Both the position numbers and the translations under genes were made by a program. The notes below the pieces were generated by a model, which made no database searches, was not told where the DNA came from, and worked only from the letters and a program-made list of their open reading frames with translations. This document shows positions 24,665 to 32,342 of a stretch of DNA of 50,225 nucleotides, piece after piece. Positions within the stretch are counted from its first letter, which is position 1. Every line of letters starts with the position of its first letter. The DNA comes from an uncultured Oscillospiraceae bacterium. Its GTDB lineage: Bacteria; Bacillota; Clostridia; Oscillospirales; Acutalibacteraceae. Location of the stretch: positions 1 through 50,225 of the forward strand of contig CABQLY010000017.1 in the NCBI GenBank assembly GCA_902465155.1. Direction: 5' to 3'.

Positions 24665-25585
24665 TTAATATTTTTGCACGGCACGCAGCTTGGCGCTGCG
24701 GCTGCGTTTGTTAACCTTAAGCTCCTCGGCCGAGGGCAACACCGGCTTTTTAAACAAAAGCTCCCCGGCCGGCTTTCGGCCGCATACGCAAACCGGCAGC
24801 TCCGGCGGGCAAATGCAGCCTTTAATAAATTCGGCAAAGGCGTGCTTTACCATTCTGTCCTCTAACGAATGAAAGGTAATTACCGCCAGCACCCCGCCCG
24901 GGGCTAAACGGTCAAACGCTTTTTGCAAAACCTCCTGCAAGGCGTCTAATTCGCCGTTTACGGCAATGCGCAGGGCCTGAAAGGTTTTGCGGGCCGGGTG
25001 TCCGTCCCGCCTGGCGGCGGCCGGCACCGCGCTGCAAACCAGCTCAGCCAGCTGCAGGGTGGTGGTAATGGGCTCGGCCTCTCGCCTTCTAACAATTGCT
25101 TTTACAATTTGGGGGGCAAATTTTTCCTCCCCAAAGCTGCGTAAAATGCGCAGCAGCTCGCCGTACGGCAGGGTGTTTACCAAATCGGCCGCGGTTGGCC
25201 CGCTCTCCCCCATTCGCATATCCAGCGGCGCCTCACTTTTGTAGGAAAAACCGCGCTCGGCCGCGTCTAATTGGTGGGAGGAAACGCCAAGGTCTAACAG
25301 CATACCGTTTATTTTTTCAACGCCCTCAGCGTCTAACACGGCGTCAAAATCCTTAAAATTGCTTTGCACTACCTTGGCCGGCAGCCCCTTTAGCCGCTCG
25401 GTTGCCGCTAAAACCGCCTCCGGGTCCCGGTCCAGCGCAATCAGCCGGCCGGTTGTCAGCCGCCGCGCAATTTCAAAAGAATGCCCGCCGCCGCCGGCAG
25501 TGCCGTCGACATAAATGCCGGTTGGTAAAATTTTTAAAGCCTCAATGCTTTCCTGCAGTAAAACCGAAATGTGAGAAAATTCCAT
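24665..25585 (-). CDS. rsmH: 16S rRNA (cytosine-1402-N4)-methyltransferase RsmH
   Basis: 306 residues. SAM-dependent methylation of C1402 in the ribosomal P site. Visible family motifs: HISVLLQESIEAL at the N-terminus, DGTAGGGGHS (SAM loop), LLDLGVSSHQLD, PLDMRM, RKTFQALRIAVNGEL and ITFHSLEDRMVK. Start is ATG 25585, with GGTGG five bases upstream; a GTG three codons earlier (25594) is possible. It follows mraZ by about 12 bases. This gene is the former mraW. Confidence 0.95.
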   Translation of the reverse strand: MEFSHISVLLQESIEALKILPTGIYVDGTAGGGGHSFEIARRLTTGRLIALDRDPEAVLAATERLKGLPAKVVQSNFKDFDAVLDAEGVEKINGMLLDLGVSSHQLDAAERGFSYKSEAPLDMRMGESGPTAADLVNTLPYGELLRILRSFGEEKFAPQIVKAIVRRREAEPITTTLQLAELVCSAVPAAARRDGHPARKTFQALRIAVNGELDALQEVLQKAFDRLAPGGVLAVITFHSLEDRMVKHAFAEFIKGCICPPELPVCVCGRKPAGELLFKKPVLPSAEELKVNKRSRSAKLRAVQKY

Positions 25586-25597
25586 ATTCGCCACCGC

Positions 25598-26020
25598 TTA
25601 CAGGTTGTACTCTGCTGCAATTTCGTCCATACGGTCCTCCGTGCAGGCAGTGTCATCGGCCGTCCAATTCTCGGGGCTCCAAACCTCAAAAAAGTCCGAC
25701 ATCCCAATAAAGCAGGCTTCGCCCTGCAGCTGTGCAAACTCCCTTAGCTTTGCAGGAATTAAAATGCGGCCTTGCGCGTCACATTCCAGCGTGGTGGCGC
25801 TGGAGTAGATTTTGCGTTTAAAATCGCTGGCCTTGGCCGGCAGGGCGCGCAGCTTTTCATCTAACACCTGCCACTGCTCGGTAGAATAAATACGCAGGCA
25901 GGGCCGACTGTCAATACTGCGGCACATAATAAAGCTTTCGCCAAGCTCATCACGGAATTTGGAGGGAATAAACGCGCGGCCTTTTTTATCAACATTGTGC
26001 TGGTATTCACCGAAAAACAC
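25598..26020 (-). CDS. mraZ: Transcriptional regulator MraZ
   Basis: 140 residues with two SpoVT/AbrB-like halves: EYQHNVDKKGRAFIPSKFRD near the N-terminus and ECDAQGRILIPAKLREFA in the second half. MraZ is the first gene of dcw clusters and represses them by binding direct repeats at the promoter. The Shine-Dalgarno AAGGAGG is directly followed by GTGATAATC and then GTG; the second GTG (26020) gives the usual N-terminus VFFGEYQH, so I start there. Repeats matching MraZ operators lie just upstream. Confidence 0.95.
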   Translation of the reverse strand: MFFGEYQHNVDKKGRAFIPSKFRDELGESFIMCRSIDSRPCLRIYSTEQWQVLDEKLRALPAKASDFKRKIYSSATTLECDAQGRILIPAKLREFAQLQGEACFIGMSDFFEVWSPENWTADDTACTEDRMDEIAAEYNL

Positions 26021-26038
26021 GATTATCACCCTCCTTTT

Positions 26039-26091
26039 CCACCATTTTTAAACACTTTGGTGCCACTTTAAACCATTTCGCACCACTTTTA
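26039..26091 (-). promoter_or_regulatory. MraZ-box array
   Basis: On the minus strand five copies of an AAAGTGG/AAATGG core follow one another at 10, 10, 11 and 10 bp (AAAGTGGTGC, AAATGGTTT, AAAGTGGCAC, AAAGTGTTT, AAAATGGTGG). MraZ operators in other bacteria are 3-4 direct repeats with about 10-bp period, with an AAAGTG core in Mollicutes. The array runs from the expected transcription start to the ribosome-binding site of mraZ. Confidence 0.8.
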
Positions 26092-26098
26092 TGAAATT

Positions 26099-26127
26099 AT
26101 TATATATTTTTTCGCATGAAATTGCAA
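26099..26127 (-). promoter_or_regulatory. Sigma-A promoter of the dcw cluster
   Basis: On the minus strand TTGCAA and TATAAT are spaced 17 bp apart, immediately upstream of the MraZ boxes. The rest of the divergent gap to 26315 is AT-rich and I see nothing else in it. Confidence 0.8.
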
Positions 26128-26315
26128 GGGTATTTTTTAATTTTTTTGGGTTTTTTAAAAATTTTTTTAGGCGCTTGTGCCCTAAAAAAGCGCAACCACA
26201 AGATGTAGTGCCGGGGCTTTTGCTTTCCCACTTACAACGCCTTTTTTGCACAATAGCTAATTTTTATGCCGTTTTTGCCTAAAAACCGTAAATTAAACAA
26301 AATATTGAATTGTAC

Positions 26316-26344
26316 TTGACTTAAACCACAATATATAGTATTAT
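26316..26344 (+). promoter_or_regulatory. Sigma-A promoter of pflBA with putative Rrf2 operator
   Basis: TTGACT and TATTAT are spaced 17 bp apart. The segment AATATATAGTATTAT ending at 26344 matches the rrf2 promoter at 14 of 15 positions and overlaps the -10. Confidence 0.7.
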
Positions 26345-26392
26345 TGTTACTGAACTCTGCTTTTTTTGCAAATATTAATAGGAGGCACCGCA

Positions 26393-28624
26393 ATGGAATT
26401 TTTGCAATGGAACGGTTTTACGCCCGGCTGCTGGCAAAACGAGATTAATGTAAGAGATTTTATTCAAAAAAACTACACCCCCTACACCGCAGGGGCCGAT
26501 TTTTTGTCCCCCGCCACCGAGCGCACCCGGCAGCTAACACAAAAGGTGCAGGAGCTGTTGAACGCTGAGCGGGCCAACGGCGGCGTTTTAAGCGTAGATC
26601 CAGAAACGGTTGCCACCATTACCGCCTACAATCCCGGCTATGTGTGCAAAGAGCTGGAGCTAATTGTTGGCCTGCAAACAGACGCGCCTTTAAAACGCGG
26701 GGTAAACCCGTTTGGCGGTATTCGCATGGCGCGGCAGGCCTGCGCCGCCTACGGCTACAAGCTTAGCCCTAAAATTGAAGAAGCGTTTCGCTACCGCACC
26801 ACGCATAACGACGGCGTTTTTAGCGCCTACACCAAAGAGATGCGGGCTGCACGCTCGGCGCACTTAATAACCGGCCTGCCGGACGCCTACGGCCGCGGCC
26901 GCATTATTGGCGATTACCGCCGCGTTGCCCTTTACGGGGTAGACGCCCTAATTGCCCAAAAGGAGCAGGAAAAAGCCGCTTTGGCCACGGGCGATTTTGG
27001 CAGCCGCGAAATTCGGCAGGATGAGGAGCTTTATTTTCAAATTACCGCGCTGAACGATTTAAAACAAATGGCCCAAAGCTACGGGTTTAACATGAGCCAG
27101 CCGGCCCAAACGGCCAAGCAAGCCATTCAGTGGACCTACTTTGCCTACTTAGCGGCAATTAAAGAGCAAAACGGCGCTGCTATGTCGTTAGGGCGGGTTA
27201 GCACTTTTTTTGATATTTACCTGCAGCGCGACCTTGCCTCCGGCCAAATAACCGAAACGCAGGCGCAGGAGCTCATAGACGATTTTGTACTAAAGCTGCG
27301 TTTAGCCAGGCATTTACGCACCCCGGAGTATAACGAGCTGTTTGGCGGCGACCCTATGTGGATTACCGAAAGCATTGGCGGCATCGGGCAAGACGGCCGC
27401 ACCTTAGTAACCAAAAGCAGCTACCGCATTTTAAACACCCTTTACAACTTAGGCCCCGCCCCCGAGCCCAATTTAACCGTTTTGTGGTCGGTCAACCTGC
27501 CCGAGCCCTTTAAGCTTTACTGCGCCAAGGTTTCGTGCGATACCGATTCTATTCAATACGAAAACGACGATTTAATGCGCCCCATTTACGGGGACGATTA
27601 CGCCATTGCCTGCTGCGTTTCGGCCATGCAGGTTGGCAAGCAAATGCAATTTTTTGGGGCGCGCTGCAATTTGCCAAAGCTGTTGCTGCTGGCGCTTAAC
27701 GGCGGCTTTGATGTTGAAAAAGGCCTGCGCGTTGGCCCGCAAAAGGCGGTTTATAACGAGCCGGTGTTAAATTACAATAAGGTTTGGCCGCTGTTTTTAG
27801 AATACGCCGTTTGGCTTTGCAGGCTGTATGTGAACACCATGAATGTCATTCACTACATGCATGACAAGTACGCCTACGAAAAGCTGCAAATGGCCCTGCA
27901 CGACACAGCTGTTCACCGTTTTATGGCCTTTGGGGTTGCCGGCCTTTCGGTGCTTGCCGATTCTTTCAGCGCCATTCGCTACGCCAAGGTCACCCCAATT
28001 TACAACAGTGAAGGCTATATTGTAGATTTTAAAACCACGGGCGATTTTCCGAAATTCGGGAACGATGACGACCGGGTAGACAGCATTGCAAAAGAGCTGA
28101 CCCATTTTATAATAACTGAGCTGCGCAAAACCAAAACCTACCGCAGTGCCGAGCACACCCTTTCGGTGCTAACAATTACCTCTAACGTAATGTACGGCAA
28201 AAACACCGGCGCCACGCCGGACGGCCGCGCGGCCCACACCCCCTTTGCCCCGGGCGCCAACCCTATGCATAACCGGGAGGAAAACGGCGCGCTGGCCTCG
28301 TTAAACTCTATTACCAAGCTTTCCTACAACGATTGCCGGGACGGTATTTCCAACACCTTTTCTATTACCCCCAACACCCTGGGCCGAACCCCCGCCGAGC
28401 GGGAGCAAAACTTGGCCGCCGTTTTAAACGGCTACTTTAAAAAGGGCGCCCACCACATTAATGTTAATGTTTTAAACCGGCAAACCCTGCTAAAGGCTTA
28501 CGAAGACCCCGAGGCCTACCCCAACCTTACCATTCGCGTTTCGGGCTACGCTGTTAATTTTCACAAGCTCTCGCGCGAGCAGCAGCGCGAGGTTATTAGC
28601 CGCACCTTTCACGAGGCGCTGTAA
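26393..28624 (+). CDS. pflB: Formate C-acetyltransferase (pyruvate formate-lyase)
   Basis: 743 residues. A cytoplasmic glycyl-radical enzyme converting pyruvate and CoA to acetyl-CoA and formate under anaerobiosis. The adjacent catalytic cysteines are C407-C408 (IACCVSAMQ) and the radical glycine is G718 in RVSGYA, 25 residues from the C-terminus, as in true PflB. NPFGGIRMA and the C-terminal REVISRTFHEAL are also typical. ATG 26393 lies seven bases after AGGAGG, so the open frame before it is untranslated. The activase gene overlaps its stop by one base. Control by oxygen or redox through the nearby Rrf2 protein is plausible. Confidence 0.97.
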   Translation: MEFLQWNGFTPGCWQNEINVRDFIQKNYTPYTAGADFLSPATERTRQLTQKVQELLNAERANGGVLSVDPETVATITAYNPGYVCKELELIVGLQTDAPLKRGVNPFGGIRMARQACAAYGYKLSPKIEEAFRYRTTHNDGVFSAYTKEMRAARSAHLITGLPDAYGRGRIIGDYRRVALYGVDALIAQKEQEKAALATGDFGSREIRQDEELYFQITALNDLKQMAQSYGFNMSQPAQTAKQAIQWTYFAYLAAIKEQNGAAMSLGRVSTFFDIYLQRDLASGQITETQAQELIDDFVLKLRLARHLRTPEYNELFGGDPMWITESIGGIGQDGRTLVTKSSYRILNTLYNLGPAPEPNLTVLWSVNLPEPFKLYCAKVSCDTDSIQYENDDLMRPIYGDDYAIACCVSAMQVGKQMQFFGARCNLPKLLLLALNGGFDVEKGLRVGPQKAVYNEPVLNYNKVWPLFLEYAVWLCRLYVNTMNVIHYMHDKYAYEKLQMALHDTAVHRFMAFGVAGLSVLADSFSAIRYAKVTPIYNSEGYIVDFKTTGDFPKFGNDDDRVDSIAKELTHFIITELRKTKTYRSAEHTLSVLTITSNVMYGKNTGATPDGRAAHTPFAPGANPMHNREENGALASLNSITKLSYNDCRDGISNTFSITPNTLGRTPAEREQNLAAVLNGYFKKGAHHINVNVLNRQTLLKAYEDPEAYPNLTIRVSGYAVNFHKLSREQQREVISRTFHEAL

Positions 28625-29340
28625 TGCCGGCCGAGCTTAAAGGGCGTGTTTGCTCGCTGCAAAGCCTTGGCACGCTGGACGGCCCCGGCGTTCGCTTTAT
28701 TGTTTTTTTGCAGGGCTGCCCGCTGCGCTGCGCCTGCTGCCACAACCCCGAAACGCAGCCCCAAAACGGCGGCCGCCTTTACACCCCCGGCCAGCTGCTG
28801 CAGCAAATTTTGCGCTACCGCGATTATTTTGGCCCTTTAGGCGGGGTAACACTTTCGGGCGGGGAGCCGCTGCTGCAGCCCGAGTTTACCGCCGAGGTTT
28901 TTAAGCTTTGCCAAAACGCCGGCGTACACACCTGCTTAGATACCAGCGGCGCGCTGCTTTCGGGCAAAATTCTGCCTGTATTACAGTACACCAACTACTG
29001 CCTGTTAGATGTTAAATTTACCACCGAAAGCCAGTACCAACAATACGCCGGCTGCACCCTGCAGGCGCCTTTGGCGTTTTTAAAAGAGCTAAACCGTCGG
29101 CAAATTCCAACCCGGCTGCGCCAGGTTATTATTCCGGGGCTTAACAATAACCCCCCAAATGTTTTGCGGCTAAAGCAAATTGCAAGTACCCACCCTTGCG
29201 TGCAGGAGGTTGAGCTGCTGCCCTTTGAAAAGCTTTGCCAAACCAAGTACCAAAAGCTGGGCCGCCCCTTTGCGCTGCAAAACACCCCGCCGGCCAGTCC
29301 GGCCGAGGTAGCCGCCCTGCAAAAGCTGCTGTGCGAGTAA
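28624..29340 (+). CDS. pflA: Pyruvate formate-lyase-activating enzyme
   Basis: 238 residues. Radical-SAM enzyme that installs the glycyl radical on PflB. The [4Fe-4S] motif CxxxCxxC is CPLRCACC (residues about 32-39), preceded by GTLDGPGVRFIVFLQG, and TLSGGEPLLQPEF binds SAM. The start ATG overlaps the pflB stop (TAATG), so translation is coupled. Length agrees with PflA proteins of about 240 residues. Confidence 0.95.
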   Translation: MPAELKGRVCSLQSLGTLDGPGVRFIVFLQGCPLRCACCHNPETQPQNGGRLYTPGQLLQQILRYRDYFGPLGGVTLSGGEPLLQPEFTAEVFKLCQNAGVHTCLDTSGALLSGKILPVLQYTNYCLLDVKFTTESQYQQYAGCTLQAPLAFLKELNRRQIPTRLRQVIIPGLNNNPPNVLRLKQIASTHPCVQEVELLPFEKLCQTKYQKLGRPFALQNTPPASPAEVAALQKLLCE

Positions 29341-29527
29341 AAACGAACAAACCCGCACGCTAAATAATAAACCAGCACGCCAAAAAAACAGTTTAATTGG
29401 TTTAATGGCGTTTAACAATGGCGCACGCAGCCAAACCCGCCTAATAGGGCAAAATAACGGCTCTTTTTTGTTTGTCGTCTTTGTAAGACATCACCTTGCA
29501 GCAGATTTTTCCGCTTTAAACCGCAAA

Positions 29528-29572
29528 ATTCCCAAGGCCTGCCCCCTAAAGCCAGCCTTGGGAAATTCATTT
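29528..29572 (+). terminator. Terminator-like hairpin after pflA
   Basis: TTCCCAAGGC pairs with GCCTTGGGAA around a 16-base loop, with moderately T-rich sequence after it. It lies 190 bases beyond pflA; the intervening stretch contains no gene I can support. Confidence 0.5.
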
Positions 29573-29585
29573 TAACGCTTACCCC

Positions 29586-29614
29586 TTGAAAACCTACTAA
29601 ATATATGGTATTAT
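29586..29614 (+). promoter_or_regulatory. Sigma-A promoter of the rrf2 gene with putative autoregulatory site
   Basis: TTGAAA and TATTAT are spaced 17 bp apart. AATATATGGTATTAT, overlapping the -10, nearly duplicates the pfl promoter element. Confidence 0.7.
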
Positions 29615-29681
29615 AGTATTAGGCCTACAGGGAAACCCCCCGCACGCCCATTTTACACATTTTTAAAGGAAGCCTTGAGTT

Positions 29682-30119
29682 ATGAAAATTTCTACCAAAG
29701 GGCGTTACGCACTGCGGCTGCTGCTGGATCTTGCCGAGCACCAGGCCGACGGCTATGTAGCCCTGCGCGACATTGCCAAGCGGCAAAATATTTCTAAAAA
29801 ATACTTAGAGCAAATTGTGCCAATTTTAAACCGGTCCGATATTTTAACAACCAACCGCGGCTACCAGGGCGGCTACCGCCTGGTGCACCCGCCTAAGGAT
29901 TATACCGTTGGCGCTATTTTGCGCCTGACCGAGGGGGGCCTTGCCCCGGTGGCCTGCGTCTCGCAGGAGCCGGTAGATTGCCCACGCAGCGCAAACTGCC
30001 CCACCCTGCCCGTATGGCAGGGGCTGCACAAGGTTATTTGCAACTATTTAGACGGCATTACCCTGCAGGATTTATTAGACCGGCAGCAGCAAACCTACGC
30101 CAACGATTACAGTATTTAA
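29682..30119 (+). CDS. Rrf2-family transcriptional regulator
   Basis: 145 residues. The winged helix-turn-helix is clear: MKISTKGRYALRLLLDLA, VALRDIAKRQNISKKYLEQI and RGYQGGYRLVHPP (wing). Three cysteines follow in VACVSQEPVDCPRSANC, spaced 7 and 5, the region that binds an iron-sulfur cluster in IscR, NsrR and RsrR. So it may sense iron-sulfur status, oxygen or nitric oxide. No isc/suf or cysteine genes are adjacent; instead pflBA lies upstream, and both promoters share a near-identical element, so I infer regulation of pfl. CymR-type function is less likely because those lack the cysteines. Confidence 0.9.
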   Translation: MKISTKGRYALRLLLDLAEHQADGYVALRDIAKRQNISKKYLEQIVPILNRSDILTTNRGYQGGYRLVHPPKDYTVGAILRLTEGGLAPVACVSQEPVDCPRSANCPTLPVWQGLHKVICNYLDGITLQDLLDRQQQTYANDYSI

Positions 30120-30181
30120 TTTTCTGCTTAGCTGCCCGCCCTAACCCAAAACCAAGCGGGTAAAATTTGTTTTAAGCCGCA

Positions 30182-30220
30182 AAAACGCCGCCGCACCTAA
30201 AATCGGTGCGGCGGCGTTTT
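30182..30220. terminator. Bidirectional terminator between rrf2 and the YitT gene
   Basis: AAAACGCCGCCGCACC pairs perfectly with its complement around an 7-base loop, with A-run and T-run on either side. The two genes are convergent. Confidence 0.9.
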
Positions 30221-30233
30221 GCTATTGTTGCCG

Positions 30234-31142
30234 TTAATCGTGAATTTTTTTAAAGTTGCCAAAGGTTTGGGAAACGGTTGTAACATAAGAAAAGGTTTTA
30301 TCGTACCCGCGCAAAATGTTTTGCAGCTCTACAATTTGGTGCTTGTTAATAATGCAAACCAGCAGCTTGCTGGCCGTGTGGGTGTAGCCGCCCTGCGCCG
30401 GCAAAACCGTTACGCTGTGCCGCAGCTTTTGAATAATTGTGTTAGAAATTTCCTCGGCGTGCTCGGTTACAATTTCTACCTTTAGCGCCTGCTGGCCGCC
30501 CTTTAAAATAAAATCGCTGACGCGGCTGGTTAAAAAACAGTAAAGCAGGCAGCAAATAACCGGCTCAATTTTGTAGCCGTACACAAAGTACGAGGCCGCC
30601 GCAACCACCGCGTTCAGTAAAAAAATGGTCCAAACCAAGCTAATGTGCGGGTCCTTGTGCCGCAGTACCGCGGCAATAATATCGGTGCCGCCGGTAGAGG
30701 CCTGCATAGAAATTAGCCGCGCGTAAATATACCCGTTTACCGTGCCGGCCGCAATGGGCGCCAAAATTTTGCTGGTGCCGTTGGCCGTGGTGTAAACAAA
30801 CCGGCTAAGATCTACCCTGCCCAAAAGCAGCAGCGCAACCGAAAACAGCACCACAAACACCGCCGTTTTGCAAACATACTGCTTTTTTAAACAGGTTAGC
30901 GCAAAAATTAAAAGCGGCACATTAACAATGAGCGACATATACCCCAAATTAAAATGGAACACATACTGCACCATGGTGGCAATGCCGTTTATGCCGGCCG
31001 GCGCAAACGCGTTTTGAAATACAAAAATTTCGTAATTCAGCGCCGAAAGAAAGGCCAAAAAAACCAACTCGGCGTATTGAAACGAGGGGTGACGGTAAAA
31101 TCCGCCCTCCCATTTATAAAGCAGCCGTTTTAATATTTGCAT
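30234..31142 (-). CDS. YitT-family membrane protein
   Basis: 302 residues. Five to six membrane helices (FLSALNYEIFVFQNAF, PLLIFALTCL, AVFVVLFSVALLLLG, TIFLLNAVVAAASYFVYGY) are followed by a cytoplasmic C-terminal DUF2179 domain (KVEIVTEHAEEISNTIIQKL, TVLPAQGGYTH). YitT proteins are widespread in Firmicutes; their transport function is unknown. ATG 31142 begins the frame; the gap to the next gene contains a TTAGG-like array. Confidence 0.9.
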   Translation of the reverse strand: MQILKRLLYKWEGGFYRHPSFQYAELVFLAFLSALNYEIFVFQNAFAPAGINGIATMVQYVFHFNLGYMSLIVNVPLLIFALTCLKKQYVCKTAVFVVLFSVALLLLGRVDLSRFVYTTANGTSKILAPIAAGTVNGYIYARLISMQASTGGTDIIAAVLRHKDPHISLVWTIFLLNAVVAAASYFVYGYKIEPVICCLLYCFLTSRVSDFILKGGQQALKVEIVTEHAEEISNTIIQKLRHSVTVLPAQGGYTHTASKLLVCIINKHQIVELQNILRGYDKTFSYVTTVSQTFGNFKKIHD

Positions 31143-31254
31143 TTAAAATTCCCCCTTGCCGCCGCCCGGCCGGTAAAGCAGCTTTAGGCACCCGTGCAGG
31201 CCGGCAAATTAGCCCGCCGGGCGGGCTGCCAATTAGGCGCGTCTGTACCTTTGT

Positions 31255-31362
31255 TAGATTAAGCGTTAAGTTAGGTTATTAGGTTAGGTTAAGTTAGGTT
31301 AGGTTAGGTGGGGTTAAGTTAGATTAGATTAGATTAGATTGGGTTGAGTTAAGTTGGGTTTC
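31255..31362. repeat. Telomere-like 5 bp repeat (TTAGG / TTAGA / TTAAG)
   Basis: About 100 bases consist of GTTAGGTTAAG-like and ATTAGATTAG units, phased mostly every five bases with drift into GGGTT. It lies directly after the stop codon of the PHP gene (minus strand), 113 bases upstream of the YitT start. No coding potential is seen. Confidence 0.85.
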
Positions 31363-31363
31363 G

Positions 31364-32122
31364 TTAAACCGTAAGCTCCGCCACGGCCGTTAGCCCCAAA
31401 GCCGCAAGGTTTTGCTCGGCTTTTAAAAGCAGCTCCGGCTTTGCTACCATGCCGGGCGTGTGGGCGTCGCACCCCAACACAACCTGGTTACCAACCGCTG
31501 CCGCCAGCTTAAAAAACCGGTTGCAGGGGTAGTTTCGGCCGCCCGCCAGCCCTAACAGGTTGTACTCCAGCGGAATATTCAGCTGCTTTGCCGCCTTACA
31601 AAGGCGCGTCATCTCCTGCCGGTAAAAGGCCTCGTCCCCCGTAAAATTAGGCAGGTCGGGGTGCGCCAAATACAAAAATTTTCCGGTTTTAAGCCCCTCA
31701 ATACACTGGTCAACATAGCGGGTTAAAATCCGTTTTTCGCCGGTTGGCGCGGCCACATACGGCTCGTGCATCTCGTTGCCAATAAAATGTTGACCCATAA
31801 TTAAATAATCGTACCCAAACGGGGTAATAATTTGCAGCAGCTTTTCAAAATAATCGGGGTAATATTCCGCCTCAAAGCCAATTAAAATGTTAATTTCTTT
31901 TTCGTACTCTTTTTTTAAGTCGCGCAGGGTGGTAAAATACCCCTCTAAATCGGCAATCCTCATTCTAAAATTAGAGTAATACTTTTCCTCAAACGGGTAC
32001 GGGGTGTGGTCCGAAAAGCCCAGCGTTTTCAGCCCGCGGGAAATGGCGGTTTCAATGTATTCCCGCTCGGTGCCGTCGGCGTGGTTGCACCGAAAGGTGT
32101 GGGTGTGGTAATTGGCTAACAT
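31364..32122 (-). CDS. Histidinol-phosphatase of the PHP family (HisK-like)
   Basis: 252 residues. PHP metal motifs: NYHTHTFRCNHADG (I), FSDHTPYP (II), GFEAEYYPDY (III), MGQHFI, LAHPDL and GCDAHTPG near the C-terminus. This layout is that of histidinol-phosphatase HisJ/HisK (histidine biosynthesis, L-histidinol phosphate to L-histidinol). No other his gene is nearby, so another phosphoester substrate is possible. A promoter (32153-32180) lies just upstream. Confidence 0.85.
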   Translation of the reverse strand: MLANYHTHTFRCNHADGTEREYIETAISRGLKTLGFSDHTPYPFEEKYYSNFRMRIADLEGYFTTLRDLKKEYEKEINILIGFEAEYYPDYFEKLLQIITPFGYDYLIMGQHFIGNEMHEPYVAAPTGEKRILTRYVDQCIEGLKTGKFLYLAHPDLPNFTGDEAFYRQEMTRLCKAAKQLNIPLEYNLLGLAGGRNYPCNRFFKLAAAVGNQVVLGCDAHTPGMVAKPELLLKAEQNLAALGLTAVAELTV

Positions 32123-32152
32123 AATATCCCTCTTTAATTTATTCTGCTTTTT

Positions 32153-32180
32153 AGTATAGCACGAAATTGTAAAAAGTCAA
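32153..32180 (-). promoter_or_regulatory. Sigma-A promoter of the PHP gene
   Basis: On the minus strand TTGACT and TATACT are spaced 16 bp apart. Confidence 0.7.
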
Positions 32181-32283
32181 ACCCGGGGCGGCAAAATTTT
32201 GCTAAAAGCTTAGCCGGGCGCCCCCTGTTCGACCGCCAATTTACAAAAGCCCAAAAAATGGCCAGTTTTTTAAAATATTTTAC

Positions 32284-32312
32284 TTGTTATTAAGGCGGCC
32301 TGCCGTTAAAAT
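32284..32312 (+). promoter_or_regulatory. Sigma-A promoter of the sugar isomerase-like gene
   Basis: TTGTTA and TAAAAT are spaced 17 bp apart, about 30 bases before the start codon. Confidence 0.6.
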
Positions 32313-32342
32313 AAAAGAAAAATAAACGGTGGAGGTACAATA

